Origin: Candidatus Edwardsiibacteriota bacterium | GTDB lineage: Bacteria; Edwardsbacteria; AC1; EtOH8 | Reading direction: 5' to 3' | Assembly (NCBI GenBank): GCA_025453955.1 | Contig: JALOPJ010000013.1 | Span: forward strand, 1-37,021 | Length of the DNA stretch: 37,021 nucleotides | Shown here: positions 25,216-33,021 of the stretch, piece by piece | How the letters are laid out: the number at the start of each line of letters is the position of its first letter | Numbering within the stretch: the stretch's first letter is position 1 | Position numbers and translations under genes: made by a program | The notes under the pieces: model-generated | What the model was told of the DNA's origin: nothing | Database searches by the model: none | What the model saw: only the letters and a program-made list of their open reading frames with translations

Positions 25216-28200
25216 TTATGGGTTGACCTGTTGGATGCTGATGGTGATCTGCTTGCCGTTGATCTCGGCCGACTCCCGGTGGCTGCCCCCGGGCGTTCCC
25301 GGCGCCAGCGAGGTCGCCAGGGTCTCGGCCATGATCTCGGCGGTATGTGATCCGATCGCGGCCGCCAGTGCGGGGTCCGCATCGTAGCGCACCGCGATCC
25401 GGTCCGACACCGCGAAGCCGGACCGCTTGCGCAGGTTCTGGATCGCGTGCACCAGCTCGCGGGCGTCGCCCTCGGCGGCCAGTTCGGGGGTCAGCGCGGT
25501 GGCCAACGCCACGGTATCGTCGCCGTCCCGCTTGGCGCTGAAGCCGGGCTTGGATTCGGTGCTGACCTCCATATCCTCGGCGAGCACCTCGAACGGTCCG
25601 CCCGGGAGCTCGATCGTGCACTTCCCGTCCCGTACCAGCTCCTTGACCCGTTCGCTGGCCAGGGCGGCGATGCCCTCCTTCACGGCGCCGGCGTTCTTCT
25701 GGTACTTCGGACCGAGCTTCGAGACCAACCCCTTCGCCCGGTAGACGATGATGGCGTCGGGATCCGCCAGCGGCGCCACCCGCTTGACGTTGACCTCGTC
25801 CTTGACCAGGTCCTGGTACTTCTCGATCGTCCGCCAGTCCTCCGGTTTCCCGCCGGCATAGAGCAGCTCGGCCAGCGGCTGGCGCACCTTGAGCTTGGCG
25901 TCCTTGCGGGCGGCGTGGCCCAGCGAGACCACCGTGCGCACCAGCGCCATCTCGGCGGACAGGTTCGCGTCGATCAGTTCCTGGTCGGACTCGGGATAGG
26001 CGCAGAGGTGCACGCTCTCCGGCGCGGCGGCGTCGACCGAGCGCACCAGGTTCTGGTACATCTCCTCGGTCCAGAACGGCATCAGCGGGGCCATCAGCCG
26101 CAGCAGGGTCGCCAGGCACTGGTGGAGCGTGACGTAGGCCGCCTGCTTGTCGCTGTCGGACCCGGACTTCCAGAACCGCCGCCGCGAGCGCCGCACGTAC
26201 CAGGTGGAGAGGTCCTCGACGAAGGCCTCGATCCGCCGGGCCGCCGCCGCGGCGTCGTAGTCGTCGAGCCGGGCGCGCACGAACGCGACCAGCAGGTTGA
26301 GCTCGGACAGGGCCCAGCGGTCGAGCAGGGTCAAGGCGCAGTCCGCGGGCGGTCTGCCGGCCGGGACGAAGCCGTCCAGCTTGGCGTAGGTGATATAGAA
26401 CGAGTAGACGTTGTGCAGGGTCAGCAGCTTGCGCTTGAACTCCGCGGCCATGTGGTAGCCGAAGTTCAGGTTCTGGACCGGGTTCTGGCAGCAGAAGATC
26501 CAGCGCATCAGGTCGGCGCCGATCTTCCCGGCGGCCTCGTCGAAGGGGATGGAGTTCCCGGCCGACTTGTGCATGTCCGCGCCCTGTTCGTCCTTGACCA
26601 CGCCGTGACCCAGCAGGCATTCGAACGGCGGTTTCCCCTCGAGCACGGTGCTCATGGTCAGGATGGCGTAGAACCAGTTGCGGAACTGGCCCTGGAGGCA
26701 CTCGGTGATGAACTCGGCCGGGAACCATCGCTCCCAGTACTCACGGTTGGCGGGATAGGCCTGGGCGGGATCGTACGCGTACTTCCCTGACCGCTCCTTG
26801 TCGGGGGTGTAACACTTCTCCGGGGGCATCACCGTGGAGTACATCACGATCCCGGCGTCCAGCCAGGGGTTGCCCACGTCGCGGATGCGCGCGGCATCGT
26901 TGCCGCAGGCGGAGCACTTGACGGTGATCTCGTCCACCCAGGGACGATGAGGTGTGTGGCCGGCGAAGGTGTCCCAGCCGGAGACGGCGCGGGCCTTGAG
27001 CTCGTCGTGCGAGCCGATCACCTCGAAATTGCCGCAGGCGCACTCGAAGATGGGCAGCGCCAGGCCCCAGTAGCGCTTCTTGGAGATGCACCAGTCGCCC
27101 ATGTTCTTGAGCCAGTCCAGCTCGCGGTCCAGGCCGTAGTCCGGGATCCAGCGGGCCTGGGCGACCGAGTCCATGATGCGGTAGCGCAGGCTGCGCTGCT
27201 TCTCCCCGGCCGTCACCTGGCCGTAGGGCTTGTCGTAGACCGGGCCCATGCTGATGAACCATTCGTCCACCAGGCGGAACACCAGCTCGGAGTGGCAGCG
27301 CCAGCACTCGGGGTAGCGGTGGGTGAACTTGTGGGCGTAGTACAGCACCCCCCGTTTCTTCAGGTCCTCGATGATGTCCTCGGCCGCGTCGCTGACGTTC
27401 CTGCCGCTCAGCCAGTCGAATCCCGGCAGGTAGATCCCGGCCTCGTCCAGCGGGGCCACCACGGCCAGGTGCTCCTCCTTGGACAGGGCGAAGTCCTCCT
27501 TGCCGCAGCCCGGCGCGATGTGCACCATGCCGGTGCCGTCGGCCTCGGTGACCTCTTTCCAGGCCACCACCCGGTGCTCGATGCCCTGCTGCGCGGCCAA
27601 GTGGTCGAACGGCCCCCGGTAGCGCAGGCCGGCCAGCTCGCGGCCCGGCAACTCGGCCAGGACCTCATAGTCCTTCCGGAGTATCTCCTTGCGGTTCTTC
27701 GCCAGGTAGTAGGTGTTCCCGTCCTGCCGCACCTTGAGGTAGGTGAAGTCGGGATGCACGGCCACCGCGGTGTTGGAGGTCAGGGTCCAGGGCGTGGTGG
27801 TCCACACCAGCAGGTATTCTTTTTCCCGGCCGACGATCGGCAGCTGGATGTAGACGCTCTTGTGGGTCATCTCCCGGTAGCCCTCGGTGGCGATCTCCAT
27901 GTCCGAGAGGGCGATGCCGCAGCGGGTGCACCAGGGCATCACGTCGCGGCCCTTGTAGATCCAGCCCTGGTCGTGGCATTTCTTGAGGAAGTGCCAGATG
28001 GCGTAGTTGTTGTCCGGCGCCATCGTGAAGTATGAGTTGTCCCAGTCCATCCAGTAGCCCAGCCGCACCGACTGCGCCGCCTGGACCTTGGAGAACCTGT
28101 CGACCCGCGCCTTGCACTGCTCGACGAACCGGTCGATGCCGTAGGTCTCGATGTCGCGCTTGGACGTGAACCCCAGCTCCTTCTCGACCTCCACCTCCAC

Positions 28201-28476
28201 CCACAGCCCCTGGCAGTCGAAGCCGTTCTGGTAGCGGGCGTCGCAGCCCTGCATCGCCCGGTAGCGGTGCCAGAGGTCCTTGTAGGTGCGGCCCCAGGCG
28301 TGGTGCACCCCCATCGGGTTGTTGGCCGTGATCGGGCCGTCGACGTAGCGGAAGCGCTTGGCCGAGCCGCGGTTCTTGGCGACCAGCTTGCCGAAGATGC
28401 CGTGCTGCGCCCAGAACTCGAGGATCCGTTGCTCCAGTTCCGGGAAATCAAGGTCTTGTGGGACGTCTCGATACAT
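25216..28476 (-). CDS. ileS: Isoleucyl-tRNA synthetase (divergent class I type)
   Basis: This 1086-residue class I aminoacyl-tRNA synthetase charges tRNA(Ile). Residues 50-65 hold the HIGH-like site NPMGVHHAWGRTYKDLWH, followed by NGFDCQGLWVEVEVEKELGF. The editing domain follows, with LLVWTTTPWTLTSNTAVAVH near residue 230. The second signature, near residue 635, is ADMHKSAGNSIPFDEAAGK in place of the usual KMSKS. A C-terminal anticodon-binding domain follows (ALSELNLLVAF, then STWYVRRSRRRFW). A two-cysteine motif CTRCGIALSDMEI is near residue 185. The altered KMSKS loop places it with a divergent IleRS-like clade. I call ileS from overall similarity; an unusual or second copy is possible. Confidence 0.85.
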   Translation of the reverse strand: MYRDVPQDLDFPELEQRILEFWAQHGIFGKLVAKNRGSAKRFRYVDGPITANNPMGVHHAWGRTYKDLWHRYRAMQGCDARYQNGFDCQGLWVEVEVEKELGFTSKRDIETYGIDRFVEQCKARVDRFSKVQAAQSVRLGYWMDWDNSYFTMAPDNNYAIWHFLKKCHDQGWIYKGRDVMPWCTRCGIALSDMEIATEGYREMTHKSVYIQLPIVGREKEYLLVWTTTPWTLTSNTAVAVHPDFTYLKVRQDGNTYYLAKNRKEILRKDYEVLAELPGRELAGLRYRGPFDHLAAQQGIEHRVVAWKEVTEADGTGMVHIAPGCGKEDFALSKEEHLAVVAPLDEAGIYLPGFDWLSGRNVSDAAEDIIEDLKKRGVLYYAHKFTHRYPECWRCHSELVFRLVDEWFISMGPVYDKPYGQVTAGEKQRSLRYRIMDSVAQARWIPDYGLDRELDWLKNMGDWCISKKRYWGLALPIFECACGNFEVIGSHDELKARAVSGWDTFAGHTPHRPWVDEITVKCSACGNDAARIRDVGNPWLDAGIVMYSTVMPPEKCYTPDKERSGKYAYDPAQAYPANREYWERWFPAEFITECLQGQFRNWFYAILTMSTVLEGKPPFECLLGHGVVKDEQGADMHKSAGNSIPFDEAAGKIGADLMRWIFCCQNPVQNLNFGYHMAAEFKRKLLTLHNVYSFYITYAKLDGFVPAGRPPADCALTLLDRWALSELNLLVAFVRARLDDYDAAAAARRIEAFVEDLSTWYVRRSRRRFWKSGSDSDKQAAYVTLHQCLATLLRLMAPLMPFWTEEMYQNLVRSVDAAAPESVHLCAYPESDQELIDANLSAEMALVRTVVSLGHAARKDAKLKVRQPLAELLYAGGKPEDWRTIEKYQDLVKDEVNVKRVAPLADPDAIIVYRAKGLVSKLGPKYQKNAGAVKEGIAALASERVKELVRDGKCTIELPGGPFEVLAEDMEVSTESKPGFSAKRDGDDTVALATALTPELAAEGDARELVHAIQNLRKRSGFAVSDRIAVRYDADPALAAAIGSHTAEIMAETLATSLAPGTPGGSHRESAEINGKQITISIQQVNP

Positions 28477-28521
28477 TGTATATCTGGACCAGTCAGTATC
28501 GTTGTTGTTCCGGCGGCCGCG

Positions 28522-28701
28522 TCACGCGCCGACCGACTTCAGCGCGTGGTACACCAGGAAGGCCGGCCAGACGATGGCCTTGAGGAGGCCCAGCACGCCC
28601 GCCCAGAACCCGGCGGCGTGGCTGATGAAGTAGATGGCGGCGCCGATGAATCCCAGGCCGTAGATCGCGCCGGTCGAGCCCTCGTGGATGTGGTTCGCCA
28701 T
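28522..28701 (-). CDS. Small conserved membrane protein (59 residues)
   Basis: This short gene was read directly from the bases. The ATG at 28701 has AAAGGAGG seven bases upstream, an excellent ribosome site. The protein starts MANHIHEGSTGAIYGLGFIG. It carries two hydrophobic stretches, IYGLGFIGAAIYFISHA and WAGVLGLLKAIVWPAFLVYH, separated by HAAGF. The motif KAIVWPAFLVY is shared, as I recall, by small uncharacterised membrane proteins in several phyla. It lies 31 bases after the CsgG-like gene and 45 before ileS, in the same direction. The function is unknown. Its ribosome site and tight position argue that it is a real gene rather than a chance frame. Confidence 0.85.
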   Translation of the reverse strand: MANHIHEGSTGAIYGLGFIGAAIYFISHAAGFWAGVLGLLKAIVWPAFLVYHALKSVGA

Positions 28702-28732
28702 GGTCCGTCCTCCTTTATGTCTCGATCTGTGG

Positions 28733-29605
28733 TCAGAACGTGCCGGTCAGCGCCAGCGCCGGCCGCGTGTCGAACGGGCTGGGAACCATGGTCAGCCCGT
28801 ACTTCTGCCGCACCTTCTTGTTGTGCCTGCCCACGCTGCGGGCGGCGACCACCATGTCCGCGACGCGGATCCCGAGGTGGATCAGGCCCCAGGTCCCGGG
28901 GTTGGTCGTGCTGTCGCCGTCTGTATTCGAGTTGACCCACGCACCGAACGTGATGAAGCCGGCCACACAGAACCCGGACGCTCCCCAGTAATTCCTGGCG
29001 TACAGGTTCCCGGCCCCGGGAAAGATGGACCATGTCACGGCCCAGAACTTCGATTTTGACTCGCGCTCCACCTGGGCCATGATCAGGCTGCGCATCATCG
29101 CCTCGGACTGGGGCGACGCGCCGGCCGGCTGGGCCTGGGCCTGCGCCTGGGGGCCGATCTTCCCCGCCAGCTCCTCGGCCGTCTCCCGCATCCCCACCGT
29201 CAGCAGGTACTCCAGCTCCCCCTTGTAGTCGCGCGTGGCCGTCCGCTCCACCAGGCCGGTCCGCAGGTCGATCAGCCGCAGCTGGGCCGAGTAGACGCTG
29301 CCGACGTGTCCCACCGCGCCGCCGATCATCTTCTCCACCGGCAGCAGCCGGCCGACCTCCACCAGGCAGGCCGTCTCGTCGCAGGCGCCGGTCTGCTGGA
29401 ACCCCTGCTCCCTGAGGATCTCGGCCATCTTCTCCCGCTCCAGCAGGTCGAAGGCGCCGGTGCGCGACAGCTCGATGCCCAGCCGCTCGGTCAGGAACCG
29501 GGCATCGGCCTCGGACACCGCCGAGCCGCGCAGCGACATCACCGCCACCGCGGTGCGCTTCGCCGGCTGGGCCCTCCTTCCGATCTGGTGTGCCGGCGAA
29601 CTCAT
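28733..29605 (-). CDS. CsgG/LpoB-like N-terminal domain with C-terminal membrane segment
   Basis: This 290-residue protein starts at an ATG overlapping the kinase stop as ATGA. Residues 15-150 form a CsgG/LpoB-like alpha-beta domain: KRTAVAVMSLRGSAVSEADA, then GAFDLLEREKMAEILREQGF, then LPVEKMIGGAVGHVGSVYSA and YSAQLRLIDLRTGLVERTAT. Such domains occur in proteins that build outer-membrane channels or activate cell-wall enzymes. After a short QAQAQAQ linker, residues 190-230 (WSIFPGAGNLYARNYWGASG, then FCVAGFITFGAW) form a GAG-type membrane hairpin like DUF5683 proteins. There is no lipobox or signal peptide, so it is not a typical LpoB lipoprotein. The function is not known. Confidence 0.72.
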   Translation of the reverse strand: MSSPAHQIGRRAQPAKRTAVAVMSLRGSAVSEADARFLTERLGIELSRTGAFDLLEREKMAEILREQGFQQTGACDETACLVEVGRLLPVEKMIGGAVGHVGSVYSAQLRLIDLRTGLVERTATRDYKGELEYLLTVGMRETAEELAGKIGPQAQAQAQPAGASPQSEAMMRSLIMAQVERESKSKFWAVTWSIFPGAGNLYARNYWGASGFCVAGFITFGAWVNSNTDGDSTTNPGTWGLIHLGIRVADMVVAARSVGRHNKKVRQKYGLTMVPSPFDTRPALALTGTF

Positions 29606-30507
29606 GCCGGGAACGAGGTCAATTTCCGGAACTGCCGGTACCGGGCCCGGATCGCCGGCTTGCGCAGCATCCGCAGGCGGTCGGTCGAGAACCGTTCCAC
29701 GATCAGCGAGGCCATCGCGCTGCCGTAGACCATCGCCCGGCGCAGCACGGCGTCGTTGATCCGGCCCTGCGAGGCCAGGTAGCCCATGAAGCCGCCGGCG
29801 AAGCTGTCGCCGGCGCCGGTGGGGTCGAACACGTCGGCCAGCGGCATTCCCGGCACCGCGAAGGCGCCGGAGGGCGAGAACAGCAGGGCGCCGTGCTCGC
29901 CCTTCTTGATCACCAGGATGCGCGGGCCCATCTGCCGGATCGCCCGGGCCGCCCGCGCCAGGTTGGTCTCGCCCGAGAGCATCCGGGCCTCGGCGTCGTT
30001 GACGAACATGATGTCGACCCGCCTGATCGTCCTCAGCAGCTCGGCCCGCTTGCCGCTGATCCAGAAGTTCATCGTGTCGCAGCCGATGGCCCGCGGCCGG
30101 TCGACCTTGGCGATCACGTCGCGCTGCAGCACCGGGTCGATGTTGCCCAGGAACAGGACGTCGGCCCGGCGGTGGTGCGGCTGCAGCTTGGGCCGGAACG
30201 CCTCGAACACGTTGAGGTGGGTGGCGTGGGTGGTGGCCTCGTTCATGGCCCCGGCGTAGGAGCCGGACCAGCGGAAGGTGCGGCCCGGCACCGTCTCCAG
30301 GCCGGACAGGTCCACGCCCCGCCGCGCCAGGAAGGCGATGTCGCGGCGGGGGAAGTCCTCGCCCACCACGCCCACCAGGCTGACCGGGGCGAAGAAGCTG
30401 GCCGCCGCCGAGAAGTACAGCGCGCTGCCCCCCAGCGCCTCCTGCTTCTGGCCGAAGGGCGTCTTGATGGTGTCCAGGGCGATGGAGCCGACGGCGACGA
30501 TCGACAT
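29602..30507 (-). CDS. PfkB-family carbohydrate/nucleoside kinase
   Basis: This 301-residue kinase transfers phosphate from ATP to a sugar or nucleoside. MSIVAVGSIALDTIKTP and EALGGSALYFSAAASFFAP start the substrate-binding part, and VFDPTGAGDSFAGGFMGYLA is the PfkB signature with the catalytic aspartate and the anion hole. LVIKKGEHGALLF precedes it. I take the ATG at 30507; a GTG 12 bases earlier would add four residues. It lies downstream of purine nucleoside phosphorylase with a 42-base gap and ends with an ATGA overlap into the CsgG-like gene. A nucleoside or ribose-type substrate fits the neighbour but is inferred. Confidence 0.87.
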   Translation of the reverse strand: MSIVAVGSIALDTIKTPFGQKQEALGGSALYFSAAASFFAPVSLVGVVGEDFPRRDIAFLARRGVDLSGLETVPGRTFRWSGSYAGAMNEATTHATHLNVFEAFRPKLQPHHRRADVLFLGNIDPVLQRDVIAKVDRPRAIGCDTMNFWISGKRAELLRTIRRVDIMFVNDAEARMLSGETNLARAARAIRQMGPRILVIKKGEHGALLFSPSGAFAVPGMPLADVFDPTGAGDSFAGGFMGYLASQGRINDAVLRRAMVYGSAMASLIVERFSTDRLRMLRKPAIRARYRQFRKLTSFPA

Positions 30508-30549
30508 GGTTCGTCTCACTGTTTGACCTGTTGGAATCGTTTCAAACGT

Positions 30550-31377
30550 TCAAACGGGAATTTCGGCGACGGTGCGCGCGACCAGCCGCACGAACGCGGG
30601 CTCGGTGGCCGCCGCCACCTGCAGGATGTGCTCCAGGCTGGCCGGCTGCAGGGCGTCGGGCAGTCCCATGTCGGTGACGATCGACAGCCCCAGCACCCGC
30701 AGGCCGGCGTGGCGCGCCACGATCACCTCGGGCACCGAGGACATCCCCACCACGTCGGCGCCCATCGCCCGCGCCATCCGGTACTCGGCGGCGGTCTCCA
30801 GGTTGGGGCCGGAGAAGGCCATGTACACGCCCTGCTGCACCTTGATCCGCTCGGCCAGCGCCACCCGCTGGGCCAGGGCGATCAGCTCCGGGTCGTAGGC
30901 CCGGCACATGTCGGGGAAGCGCGGGCCCAGCGATTCCTCGTTGCGCTCCAGCAGCGGGTTGTCGCCCATGAAATTGATGTGGTCGGCCATGATCATGATG
31001 TCGCCGGCCGCGTAGGAGGGGTTGACCCCGCCGCAGGCGTTGGACACCAGCATCGTCCGGGCCCCCAGCGCCTTCATCACCCGCACCGGGAAGGTGATCT
31101 GCTGCATGGAGTAGCCCTCGTAGTAGTGGAAGCGGCCCTGCATCACCATCACCGCCCGGCCCGACAGCGTCCCGAAGATCAGCCGGCCGGCGTGGCCCTC
31201 CACCGTGGAGACCGGGAAGTTGGGGATCTGGTCGTAGGGGATGACCTCGGCGGCGGCGATCTCCTTGACCAGGCCGCCCAGGCCCGTGCCCAGGATGATG
31301 CCCAGCGAAGGCATGACCCGCGTGCGGCCCCGCAGGTACCCGGCGGTCTGATCGATCCTGGCGATCCACTCCTTCAC
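30550..31377 (-). CDS. Purine nucleoside phosphorylase (PNP class I, trimeric type)
   Basis: This 275-residue enzyme splits purine nucleosides with phosphate to give base and ribose-1-phosphate. It starts at a GTG at 31377 that overlaps the divIVA stop as GTGA. The phosphate site is SLGIILGTGLGGLVKEI and QGRFHYYEGYS, and the nucleoside site is SNACGGVNPSYAAGDIMIM, DHINFMGDNP and NLETAAEYRMARAMGADVVG. MSSVPEVIVARHAGLRVLGL and SIVTDMGLPDA follow. It is the usual length for the trimeric enzyme (PunA/DeoD-II type). The pairing with a PfkB kinase suggests nucleoside salvage. Specificity is not fixed by the sequence. Confidence 0.92.
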   Translation of the reverse strand: MKEWIARIDQTAGYLRGRTRVMPSLGIILGTGLGGLVKEIAAAEVIPYDQIPNFPVSTVEGHAGRLIFGTLSGRAVMVMQGRFHYYEGYSMQQITFPVRVMKALGARTMLVSNACGGVNPSYAAGDIMIMADHINFMGDNPLLERNEESLGPRFPDMCRAYDPELIALAQRVALAERIKVQQGVYMAFSGPNLETAAEYRMARAMGADVVGMSSVPEVIVARHAGLRVLGLSIVTDMGLPDALQPASLEHILQVAAATEPAFVRLVARTVAEIPV

Positions 31378-32030
31378 GGCTGGGGCTCCGCGGGCGGCAG
31401 CGGTTGCGCGTCGGCAGCCGTATCGGGGGCGGCCTGGGCCTCCTGCCTGATCAGCTCCTCGATCAGCCCGCCCAGGGCCGGCGCCGGCCGGGGCTCCGGC
31501 GCGGCCGGCCGCGGCTCGGGCCGGGCCGGCTCCTCCTTGCGGGCCGTCCCGAAGATGTTGGTCTGGATGCGGACGCCGGAGTCCATCTCCTGGTACTGCA
31601 GGATCTCCATGTGCGACTCCAGCAGGCTGCGGAACTTCGCCAGGTACGACGACCGCAGGTTCTTGAGGTCGGCGATCTGGCGCTGCAGGTCCATCAGCCG
31701 GGCCCGGGCCTCGCTGATGATCTGGTCGGCCTTGAGCTGGGCCTCCTTGACCAGCAGGTCGCCGCGCTGCTCGGCGTTCTTGCGCAGCTCCTCCGAGGTC
31801 TTCTGGGCCGAGAGCAGGGTGTCCTGCAGGGTCTTTTCCATCCGGCGGTAGTCGTCGACCTTGCCCTCCAGCCCCGACATCCGCTCGGCCAGGCTGGTGT
31901 TCTCGCGCGACAGCTCCTCGAACTCGCCGGCCACGGTCTCCAGGAAGGCGTGGACCTCGGCGGGGTCGTACCCGCCCATGCCCTTCTTCTTGAAGGTCTG
32001 GCGGCGGATGTCCAGCGGTGTCAGCTTCAT
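31374..32030 (-). CDS. divIVA: DivIVA-domain protein
   Basis: This 218-residue protein has the DivIVA N-terminal signature MKLTPLDIRRQTFKKKGMGG, then YDPAEVHAFLETVAGEFEEL, which binds negatively curved membrane. A coiled coil follows from residue 35 to about 145 (RKNAEQRGDLLVKEAQLKAD). The tail is rich in proline, alanine and glutamate (PARPEPRPAAPEPRPAPALG). DivIVA-like proteins act at division sites and poles. The ATG at 32030 has AAAGGAG upstream with a seven-base spacer. The gene lies 86 bases after yggS and overlaps the phosphorylase. Its occurrence together with LptD shows a DivIVA-type protein in an LPS-bearing cell. Confidence 0.9.
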   Translation of the reverse strand: MKLTPLDIRRQTFKKKGMGGYDPAEVHAFLETVAGEFEELSRENTSLAERMSGLEGKVDDYRRMEKTLQDTLLSAQKTSEELRKNAEQRGDLLVKEAQLKADQIISEARARLMDLQRQIADLKNLRSSYLAKFRSLLESHMEILQYQEMDSGVRIQTNIFGTARKEEPARPEPRPAAPEPRPAPALGGLIEELIRQEAQAAPDTAADAQPLPPAEPQP

Positions 32031-32074
32031 GCCGGTGCTCCTTTATAACAGATTCCTGACGACGGCAAAGGGAA

Positions 32075-32109
32075 TCTCCGCGTCCTCAGTGTCCTCTGTG
32101 CCTCTGTGG
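32075..32109. repeat. Short degenerate CACAGAGGA-type repeats between yggS and divIVA
   Basis: Read on the minus strand, the gap holds four copies of a unit near CACAGAGGA in a row: CACAGAGG, CACAGAGGA, CACTGAGGA and CGCGGAGA. Similar CACAGAG-type repeats are, as I recall, common in intergenic regions of many bacterial genomes and metagenome assemblies. It lies before divIVA but does not include its ribosome site. No function is claimed. Confidence 0.55.
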
Positions 32110-32116
32110 CATGGCA

Positions 32117-32812
32117 TCATCCCCTCGGCCCGAAGATCGCGCTGCCGATCCGCACCATGGTCGAGCCCTCGGCGATGGCGTCCTCGAAGTCGCCCGACAT
32201 CCCCATCGACAGGTGCCGCATCTCGATGTTCGGGATGCGCTCCGATCGCACCAACTCGAACAATGTTCTCAGCGTCCGGAATGCCGCGCGGACTCTCCCG
32301 CGATCATCCGTCAGCGGGCCGACCGTCATCAGGCCCAGGACATGTATCCCCTTGACGTCCCCGATCTCGTTGAGGACCTCGAGAATGGTTCGATCGCCCG
32401 GCCCGATCCCGTACTTCTGCGGCTCGCCGGAGGTGTTGACCTCCAGCAGGATGTCCTGGACCTTGCCGGCCTCGGCCGCCCGCCGGCCGATCTCCCGGGC
32501 CAGGTCCACGGAGTCGACCGAGTGGATCAGCGAGAACAGCTCCACCGCCTTCTTGGCCTTGTTGGACTGGAGGTGGCCGATCAGGTGCCATTGGGCCCGC
32601 GAGCCGATCGCCGGGCGCTTCCCCAGGGCCTCCTGCACCCGGTTCTCGCCGATGGCCGTGATCCCGGCGGCGATCCCATCGAGCACGGCCCCGGCCGGGA
32701 CCGTCTTGGTGACCGCGACCAGCGTGACGTCGTCCGCCGACCGGCCGGCGGCTGCCGCGGCCCGCGCGATCCGTTCCCGCACGGCCGCCAGGTTCTCTCT
32801 GATCCCGGCCAT
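32117..32812 (-). CDS. yggS: PLP homeostasis protein YggS
   Basis: This 231-residue protein is a pyridoxal-phosphate-binding protein of the YggS/YBL036C family that helps keep PLP and amino-acid balance. The start MAGIRENLAAVRERIARAAA matches the family start closely. VTLVAVTKTVPAGAVLDGIA carries the lysine that binds PLP, AIGENRVQEAL is the family motif, and QWHLIGHLQSNKAKKAVELF follows. HLSMGMSGDFEDAIAEGST and MVRIGSAIFGPRG end the protein, with the phosphate-binding residues. It is a single-domain TIM-barrel protein of normal length. A promoter with almost no leader lies directly upstream (32821-32850). It is the first gene of the collinear run. Confidence 0.94.
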   Translation of the reverse strand: MAGIRENLAAVRERIARAAAAAGRSADDVTLVAVTKTVPAGAVLDGIAAGITAIGENRVQEALGKRPAIGSRAQWHLIGHLQSNKAKKAVELFSLIHSVDSVDLAREIGRRAAEAGKVQDILLEVNTSGEPQKYGIGPGDRTILEVLNEIGDVKGIHVLGLMTVGPLTDDRGRVRAAFRTLRTLFELVRSERIPNIEMRHLSMGMSGDFEDAIAEGSTMVRIGSAIFGPRG

Positions 32813-32820
32813 AACCGGTA

Positions 32821-32850
32821 ATTATACCTTATATATCCGGGCCTTTTCAA
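32821..32850 (-). promoter_or_regulatory. Promoter for yggS (minus strand), nearly leaderless
   Basis: On the minus strand TTGAAA (32845-32850) is followed after 18 bases by TATAAT (32821-32826), a perfect -10 box. The expected start of transcription falls within a few bases of the yggS ATG at 32812, so the mRNA would have little or no leader and no Shine-Dalgarno. It stands back to back with the plus-strand promoter of the zinc-ribbon gene. Confidence 0.65.
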
Positions 32851-32868
32851 TAATAAAAGAAATACCCC

Positions 32869-32897
32869 TTGACAAAACGCTCGAAATATGGTATATT
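32869..32897 (+). promoter_or_regulatory. Sigma-70-type promoter for the zinc-ribbon gene
   Basis: TTGACA (32869-32874), a perfect -35 box, is followed after 17 bases by TATATT (32892-32897). Transcription would start near 32904, giving a leader of about 118 bases before the ATG at 33022. The region is AT-rich. This is the best promoter match I see in the window. Confidence 0.75.
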
Positions 32898-32934
32898 GTT
32901 CTCGTTCATCAACCATAGGCCCGGCGACATAACG

Positions 32935-32975
32935 CTCCCCGTTCTGTCGTACGCACAACGGGGGGATTTTTATTT
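32935..32975 (+). promoter_or_regulatory. Terminator-like hairpin in the leader of the zinc-ribbon gene
   Basis: The leader holds CTCCCCGTT (32935-32943) and AACGGGGGG (32957-32965), which can pair over nine bases with one G-U pair and a 13-base loop. It is followed by ATTTTTATTT. A GC-rich stem with a U-tract between promoter and gene looks like a transcription attenuator. It could also be an RNA structure sensitive to temperature or a ligand. No known riboswitch family was recognised. Confidence 0.6.
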
Positions 32976-33021
32976 GCCGGCGGCCTGGTTACCCAACAAC
33001 CCCAACTACCCAAGGAGAAAC

